Below, piece after piece: positions 5,649 to 9,354 of a stretch of 9,354 nt of DNA. Numbering within the stretch: position 1 is the stretch's first letter; the number at the start of each line of letters is the position of its first letter. The notes under the pieces are model-generated. The model was not told the DNA's origin. It saw nothing but the letters and a program-made list of their open reading frames with translations, and ran no database searches. The position numbers and the translations under genes were made by a program. The DNA comes from JADJLQ01 sp034439915 (GTDB lineage Bacteria > Bacteroidota > Bacteroidia > Chitinophagales > Saprospiraceae). The DNA is taken from positions 1-9,354 of the forward strand of contig JAWXBI010000236.1 in assembly GCA_034439915.1 (NCBI GenBank). The letters run 5' to 3'.

Positions 5649-8367
5649 AAGAACAGTTCACCAGAGATTTAACCAATTCATCTCTGTTTTTTTTCCTTAA
5701 TGGACTCAAAACATTTTTTGACTGGAGGCGTTCTGCAAACTCCAGGCTACGTCTGAAATAATAACATGGGTCATTGATTTCTTTTATATTCGATTGGACA
5801 TGACCTGGCAAGGCCAGCGCCTTTGCGGTATTGCTAAAAAGCTCAATCAGTAAAACCACTTTCCGTATATTGAGTGTATCCTCCTGGTTTTGTTTCTCCA
5901 ACGCCAGAAGATCTTCCTGGTGTTGCTGCAATAAAGAGCCCGAGTAGTTTTTCACATAAAGCCGGCATAAATTACCTTTTAGCTGAGCCACAAGAATTAA
6001 ACCAGGGTCTGTTTCTTTATACAGCATACCGGCTTCGTCAAACTTTTTGAGCGCTTCCACATATTGTTTATTTTCAAAATAGGCGTTACCCATAAATTCA
6101 AGGGTAAGGCCTAAATTCCGTCCCATTAAAATATTATTCTGATAGTCTTTAATCAGGGCCTGTGCATTTTGATGTGCTCTAATAGCCTTTTTAAACTCCC
6201 CTTTCTCTGTCAGAATCCGGCCAATGGCATTATAGTTTATAGCCAGGTTTTCCTGAATAAGCTTATTTCTGGGATCCGATCGCAGACTTTCCAAGAGTCG
6301 AAATTCAACTTCTTTTAACAGGGCAAGGGCTTCGTCCAACCTCATTGTTTCTGTGAGTGGTTCCCGCATACCATTTTTTGCTTGTAATATATTGGTCAGC
6401 TTCACATAATTGGTAGGGTCTTGTTCTAACAATATTTCAAATGAAGAAACCGATTTATATCCGGCTTCGATAGCCCCCGGGTAATTTCCTGTCACCGAAT
6501 ACAGGTTAGCTTGCATGGAAAGATTGGTTGCCAGGTAATTTCTGAATACTGTATTCTCAGGGTCCCGTGTAAGTAAATTCTCAAGTATACCAATCGATGT
6601 ATGATAGGACGATAGTGCCATGGCCGTGTTTCCCAGGTTGGAATATCCATGCATGCCACTCACATCACCCATCCTACTATAAGATTCTGAAAGGTAAAGC
6701 ATATATTTCAGAGAATCGGAATAGTTGTTCGAGAGATTAGTAAGCAGTTGATTACCCTTTTGATACATCTTCAGGGTAGTGTCCAACCGGTTGAGCGAGT
6801 ACATGATATCACCAAGTCCCAAATAAGCCCGGGAAAGGCTAAATATATAATTTTGATTCGTTGGGAATTTAAACACGAGCTTTTCGCTGATGCGGACGGC
6901 ATGGCGAAAACTTATTAAAGCATCGTCGGTCTTCCCCATATTGGCCACGTATGAATTACCTTGTATGTTGCCAAGCCGCTGGTAACCCTCGGAGATCTCA
7001 TTCATCAGATCCGGATTGCCTGAATTTCTGGATTCCACTTTTTTGAGGTAGGTCATGGTTTTTGACACCACCAATTCTTTTACTCCTGTTGCTCCTTCCA
7101 GATTGGCAACACCATCATAAAATTCAAATAACATAGAACCGGTCAATCCTCTCAGATCATTGAACATCGCTTTGGCCACCCCTGCCTGATATAGACTGGC
7201 AAACAATCCGGCCAGCGTAATCAGGAAAATCACTACTCCAGAAATGATATAGGTCTTGTTTCTGACCATGAATTTTTTAGTCCGGTAGGACCATTTACCT
7301 TTTGTTGCTTTAACCGGAAGGTGTTGCAGATACCGGTCAAGGTCCTGGGAAAAATGATCTACCGAATGGTATCGATCTTTAGGATCTTTCCGGAGTGCTT
7401 TGAGGCAGATATTGTCCAAGTCGCCTTTTAGTTTAGTATTGGCATTTTCAGTATGTTTTGAAGGCGGAGGAGGGTTGTACTCACAGATCATCTCCATCAT
7501 CGAAGAAAGGCTGTTTTCTTTAGATTTAAATGGATTGATTCCCGTCAAGATCTGATAAAAAAGAATGCCAAGGCTATACACTTCACTGGAAATTGTAAGG
7601 GCCTGGCCTTTGATGTGTTCCGGTGAAGCATAATCCGGAGTAATAAATAATTGCTGGGTCTCCTGAAAAGACTGACCCTGAGGATTGAGGATTTTAGCTA
7701 TTCCAAAATCCAGTAACTTAATTTCACCGGCCTCGTTGATCAGTATATTGGAGGGTTTGATATCCCGATGAATGATGAGTTTTTGATGAGCAAAGGATAT
7801 CACTTCGCACAACTTCTGGAATAATTGCAACTTTTGATGCAGGTTCAGTTGGAATTCTTCAATATAATCAGTAATCAACTTGCCATCAACGTATTCCATG
7901 ACAATAAATGGGATACCTTGCTCAGACGTCCCTCCATCCAATATATTGACAATATTGGGGTGTTTTAAGTTGGCCAGGATCTGGCGTTCATTCCTTAATT
8001 TCTGAATCAAGGTTGCTGAAGTGCGTCCATCCTGTAAAATCTTTATAGCGACCTTCTGATCATACTCTCCATCAATGCGCTCAGCCAGAAATACTGCCCC
8101 CATGCCACCTCGTCCTATTTCCTTTATGAGTTTGTAATGGCCCAATATTTGGCCTTCCTGGTAGATGGGTTCCGGTTCTGTAATCTCCATGACCTGAGAC
8201 AATTCAAAAGTCAGCTCGCTGTCGTTGGTCAACAGGTTGCAGGCTTCCTCAAATAGTTTTGGATTACCTGAACACGTCATTTTAAGATAGGCATCCCTTT
8301 CTGCAGGTTGGAGTGTCAGCGCAATTTCCAGTATGGGTTTGAGTTGTTCCCAAAGAGACTTGTCCAT
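5635..8367 (-). CDS. Transmembrane Ser/Thr protein kinase with C-terminal TPR-like region
   Basis: 910 aa. Residues 1-60 are the helical leader (W..L.PILEIAL.L.PAERDAYL) often seen in kinases paired with TIGR02999 sigma factors. The kinase domain spans about 77-350: glycine loop GRGGMG (85-90), VAIK with Lys109, helix C Glu127, HRDIKPSN (200-207, Asp202), DFG (220-222), activation segment with T243 in TPDYASPE (243-250), and DVYSLG-like SEVYSLG (261-267). All catalytic residues are present. One membrane segment lies at about 372-394 (IISGVVIFLITLAGLFASLY). The rest (about 400-890) is an all-helical TPR-like outer region (for example GDIMYSL, GNYPGAIEAGYKSV, KGEFKKAIRAHQNA, NKQYVEALKKFDEA) that should face the periplasm and act as sensor or protein-binding platform. 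It starts 6 nt after the sigma gene's stop, so the two are co-transcribed. Its 3' end overlaps the phosphatase gene by 14 bp on the opposite strand. Confidence 0.96.
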   Translation of the reverse strand: MDKSLWEQLKPILEIALTLQPAERDAYLKMTCSGNPKLFEEACNLLTNDSELTFELSQVMEITEPEPIYQEGQILGHYKLIKEIGRGGMGAVFLAERIDGEYDQKVAIKILQDGRTSATLIQKLRNERQILANLKHPNIVNILDGGTSEQGIPFIVMEYVDGKLITDYIEEFQLNLHQKLQLFQKLCEVISFAHQKLIIHRDIKPSNILINEAGEIKLLDFGIAKILNPQGQSFQETQQLFITPDYASPEHIKGQALTISSEVYSLGILFYQILTGINPFKSKENSLSSMMEMICEYNPPPPSKHTENANTKLKGDLDNICLKALRKDPKDRYHSVDHFSQDLDRYLQHLPVKATKGKWSYRTKKFMVRNKTYIISGVVIFLITLAGLFASLYQAGVAKAMFNDLRGLTGSMLFEFYDGVANLEGATGVKELVVSKTMTYLKKVESRNSGNPDLMNEISEGYQRLGNIQGNSYVANMGKTDDALISFRHAVRISEKLVFKFPTNQNYIFSLSRAYLGLGDIMYSLNRLDTTLKMYQKGNQLLTNLSNNYSDSLKYMLYLSESYSRMGDVSGMHGYSNLGNTAMALSSYHTSIGILENLLTRDPENTVFRNYLATNLSMQANLYSVTGNYPGAIEAGYKSVSSFEILLEQDPTNYVKLTNILQAKNGMREPLTETMRLDEALALLKEVEFRLLESLRSDPRNKLIQENLAINYNAIGRILTEKGEFKKAIRAHQNAQALIKDYQNNILMGRNLGLTLEFMGNAYFENKQYVEALKKFDEAGMLYKETDPGLILVAQLKGNLCRLYVKNYSGSLLQQHQEDLLALEKQNQEDTLNIRKVVLLIELFSNTAKALALPGHVQSNIKEINDPCYYFRRSLEFAERLQSKNVLSPLRKKNRDELVKSLVNCSSNFH

Positions 8368-8373
8368 TTCACA

Positions 8374-8937
8374 TTAAACCGTTATCTGTGATTTTAAAAA
8401 AAGTTTGGCAGTAGACCATTCGCGTTTCACGGTGGATTCCGAAATTTCAAGGATAGTTGCGATTTCTTCAGTCGTCATTCCGGCATAAAATTTCAATTCC
8501 ACTATTTTAGCTTGTCTGGGATCCATCTTTTCCAGGTTTACCAGGGCATTTTCTATTTCCAGAATGTCCAACGCATCCTGATGGTCTTGTTTCCTATTAT
8601 CTACCCAGCTCAAGGTGATCTGAATACCACTTCTTTTTAATCTTTTCTTGGCCCTGGCATGATCTATCAATATTTGCCGCATGGCATTGGCTGCTATAGA
8701 AAAGAAATGGTTTCTATCTACTACGTTTAGTTTTTGATTTTGAAATAATTTGGCATAGGACTCACCGATGAGATCAGTCGGGCACAAGGTGTGGTTGGGT
8801 TTTTCGTGTCTGAGCAAATTTTGGGCAGTTTGATACAGGTTATCATAGATGGCACGGACCAGTTGATCCTTATCCTCCGGCCCGCCCATTCTGTTGAGCA
8901 TGCCAGTAATTGAATCGGAATTCTTTAAAGGTTTCAT
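8374..8937 (-). CDS. ECF-type RNA polymerase sigma factor (TIGR02999-like)
   Basis: 187 aa. Sigma region 2 is at about 25-100 (NLLRHEKPNHTLCPTDLIGE, then HFFSIAANAMRQILIDHARA and KKRLKRSG), the pattern of the TIGR02999 ECF group. Region 4 is at about 125-185 with the helix-turn-helix MTTEEIATILEISESTVKRE (154-173). No anti-sigma gene is adjacent; the next gene, 6 nt on, is a Ser/Thr kinase. A sigma factor of this general kind, EcfP of Vibrio parahaemolyticus, is known to be activated by phosphorylation of a Thr by its neighbouring kinase PpkT, so kinase control is the leading hypothesis here. T50, T54 and S60 in region 2 are possible targets by inference only. The ATG at 8937 precedes the first conserved helix by about 20 residues. 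Confidence 0.93.
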   Translation of the reverse strand: MKPLKNSDSITGMLNRMGGPEDKDQLVRAIYDNLYQTAQNLLRHEKPNHTLCPTDLIGESYAKLFQNQKLNVVDRNHFFSIAANAMRQILIDHARAKKRLKRSGIQITLSWVDNRKQDHQDALDILEIENALVNLEKMDPRQAKIVELKFYAGMTTEEIATILEISESTVKREWSTAKLFLKSQITV

Positions 8938-9018
8938 CTCTTGAATTTAATAAAATATTGATTACCAGCTATAAAAGGCTCCGTTTTTTTCATTTCTAAA
9001 CAATTTCATCGGGTTGGC

Positions 9019-9046
9019 CAAAAATATTTCAATTTTTTTGACCCCC
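9019..9046 (-). promoter_or_regulatory. Candidate promoter of the sigma/kinase operon
   Basis: On the minus strand a perfect TAnnTTTG word, TATTTTTG (9026-9019), is preceded 12 nt upstream by GGGGGTCA (9046-9039). The start codon is 81 nt downstream. The usual Bacteroidota -33 TTTG is missing, so this may be a non-housekeeping (possibly autoregulated ECF) promoter. An imperfect dyad, GGCCAAAAA (9016-9024) with TTTTTGACC (9035-9043), overlaps it. All of this is pattern-based. Confidence 0.35.
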
Positions 9047-9050
9047 TTTG

Positions 9051-9083
9051 TTTGACTTCGGCGCACATATCATAATACAATTG
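9051..9083 (+). promoter_or_regulatory. Candidate Bacteroidota-type promoter for the right-edge lipoprotein gene
   Basis: TTTG (9051-9054) and TACAATTG (9076-9083, 7 of 8 matches to TAnnTTTG) are separated by 21 nt, within the usual range. It would give a leader of about 125 nt before the ATG at 9216. The region is divergent with the sigma operon. Confidence 0.35.
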
Positions 9084-9215
9084 ATTCGTCCTCCCTTTAT
9101 GCTCAATTTATGCAGGATAAAATGGACAAGCTAAAGTTGGAATATCCTTTTAAGTCCGGGCAAAGGCACCGATTTTTTTAACTAAAAATATTGTAAACCT
9201 ATTAAATAAATACTT

Positions 9216-9354
9216 ATGAAAAATAACTTATTAAAGGCATTATTGGGCCTTACATTAATGATGTCCTGCTCCAAGGACTATGTTGAACCGGAGTTTTCCG
9301 GGGTGTTGGAACAGCGGGGAAATGACAATCACAAGATCTGGAAATTAGCCCAGG
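9216..9354 (+). CDS. Lipoprotein of unknown function, N-terminal part only
   Basis: 46 codons are visible before the right edge. MKNNLLKALLGLTLMMSCSK is a typical short Bacteroidota lipoprotein signal: basic start, hydrophobic core, then LMMSC with the modified Cys at 18. The mature part begins CSKDYVEPEFSGVLEQRGND, then a short HKIWKLAQ stretch; no domain can be recognised from this. The acidic residue soon after Cys (SKDY) is compatible with either outer- or inner-membrane sorting. Upstream lies 278 bp shared with the divergent sigma operon, including a candidate promoter at 9051-9083. There is no clear Shine-Dalgarno, as for its neighbours. Confidence 0.75.
   Translation, partial: MKNNLLKALLGLTLMMSCSKDYVEPEFSGVLEQRGNDNHKIWKLAQ

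Noticed and set aside
1..9354. CRISPR array, tRNA or rRNA genes
   Set aside because: No regularly spaced direct repeats, tRNA arms or rRNA-like conserved blocks were seen in the window.

Overview
The window most likely comes from the chromosome of a Bacteroidota species. The base composition is AT-leaning, most starts lack a clear Shine-Dalgarno sequence, and short-leader lipoproteins stand at both ends. There are TAnnTTTG-like promoter sequences near one end, and the regulator set (an ECF sigma factor of the TIGR02999 type next to a TPR Ser/Thr kinase) is familiar in that phylum and in Planctomycetes and Acidobacteria. This placement is inferred from style; no rRNA or marker gene is present.

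Left half (about 1-4250, all minus strand). Transcription would run GYD-domain protein (3925-4248), then a broken gene for a secreted protein (start 3923), an EthD-family protein with a 5' frameshift (2908-3215), two tandem FIST-domain sensor proteins (1719-2870 and 532-1722, overlapping by ATGA), and a SnoaL-like lipoprotein that runs off the left edge (492 to 1). GYD, EthD and SnoaL are small alpha/beta-barrel-type folds, often of unknown substrate. With the FIST proteins they look like a small-molecule sensing or handling cluster. About 700 bp of decayed DNA between the GYD and EthD genes holds a 143-bp MITE-like element with perfect 12-bp terminal inverted repeats and a perfect 8-bp target duplication.

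Middle (4249-4913). A long non-coding stretch carries a perfect 22-bp palindrome and two abutting 10-bp palindromes.

Right half (4914-8937). This is a compact phospho-signalling module. A PP2C phosphatase on the plus strand converges on, and overlaps by 14 bp, a minus-strand operon of an ECF sigma factor followed 6 nt later by a 910-aa transmembrane Ser/Thr kinase with a TPR-like C-terminal region. The likely logic is kinase and phosphatase acting on a sigma factor or its partners. A 10-nt motif (TGACCCCCTT) is shared by the upstream regions of the phosphatase and the sigma operon. The right edge holds the start of a lipoprotein gene on the plus strand.

The most notable sequence-level observations are the intact MITE with its target duplication, two short palindromic elements inserted in frame into only one of the two FIST paralogues, the EthD frameshift, and the convergent ECF sigma/kinase/phosphatase arrangement.
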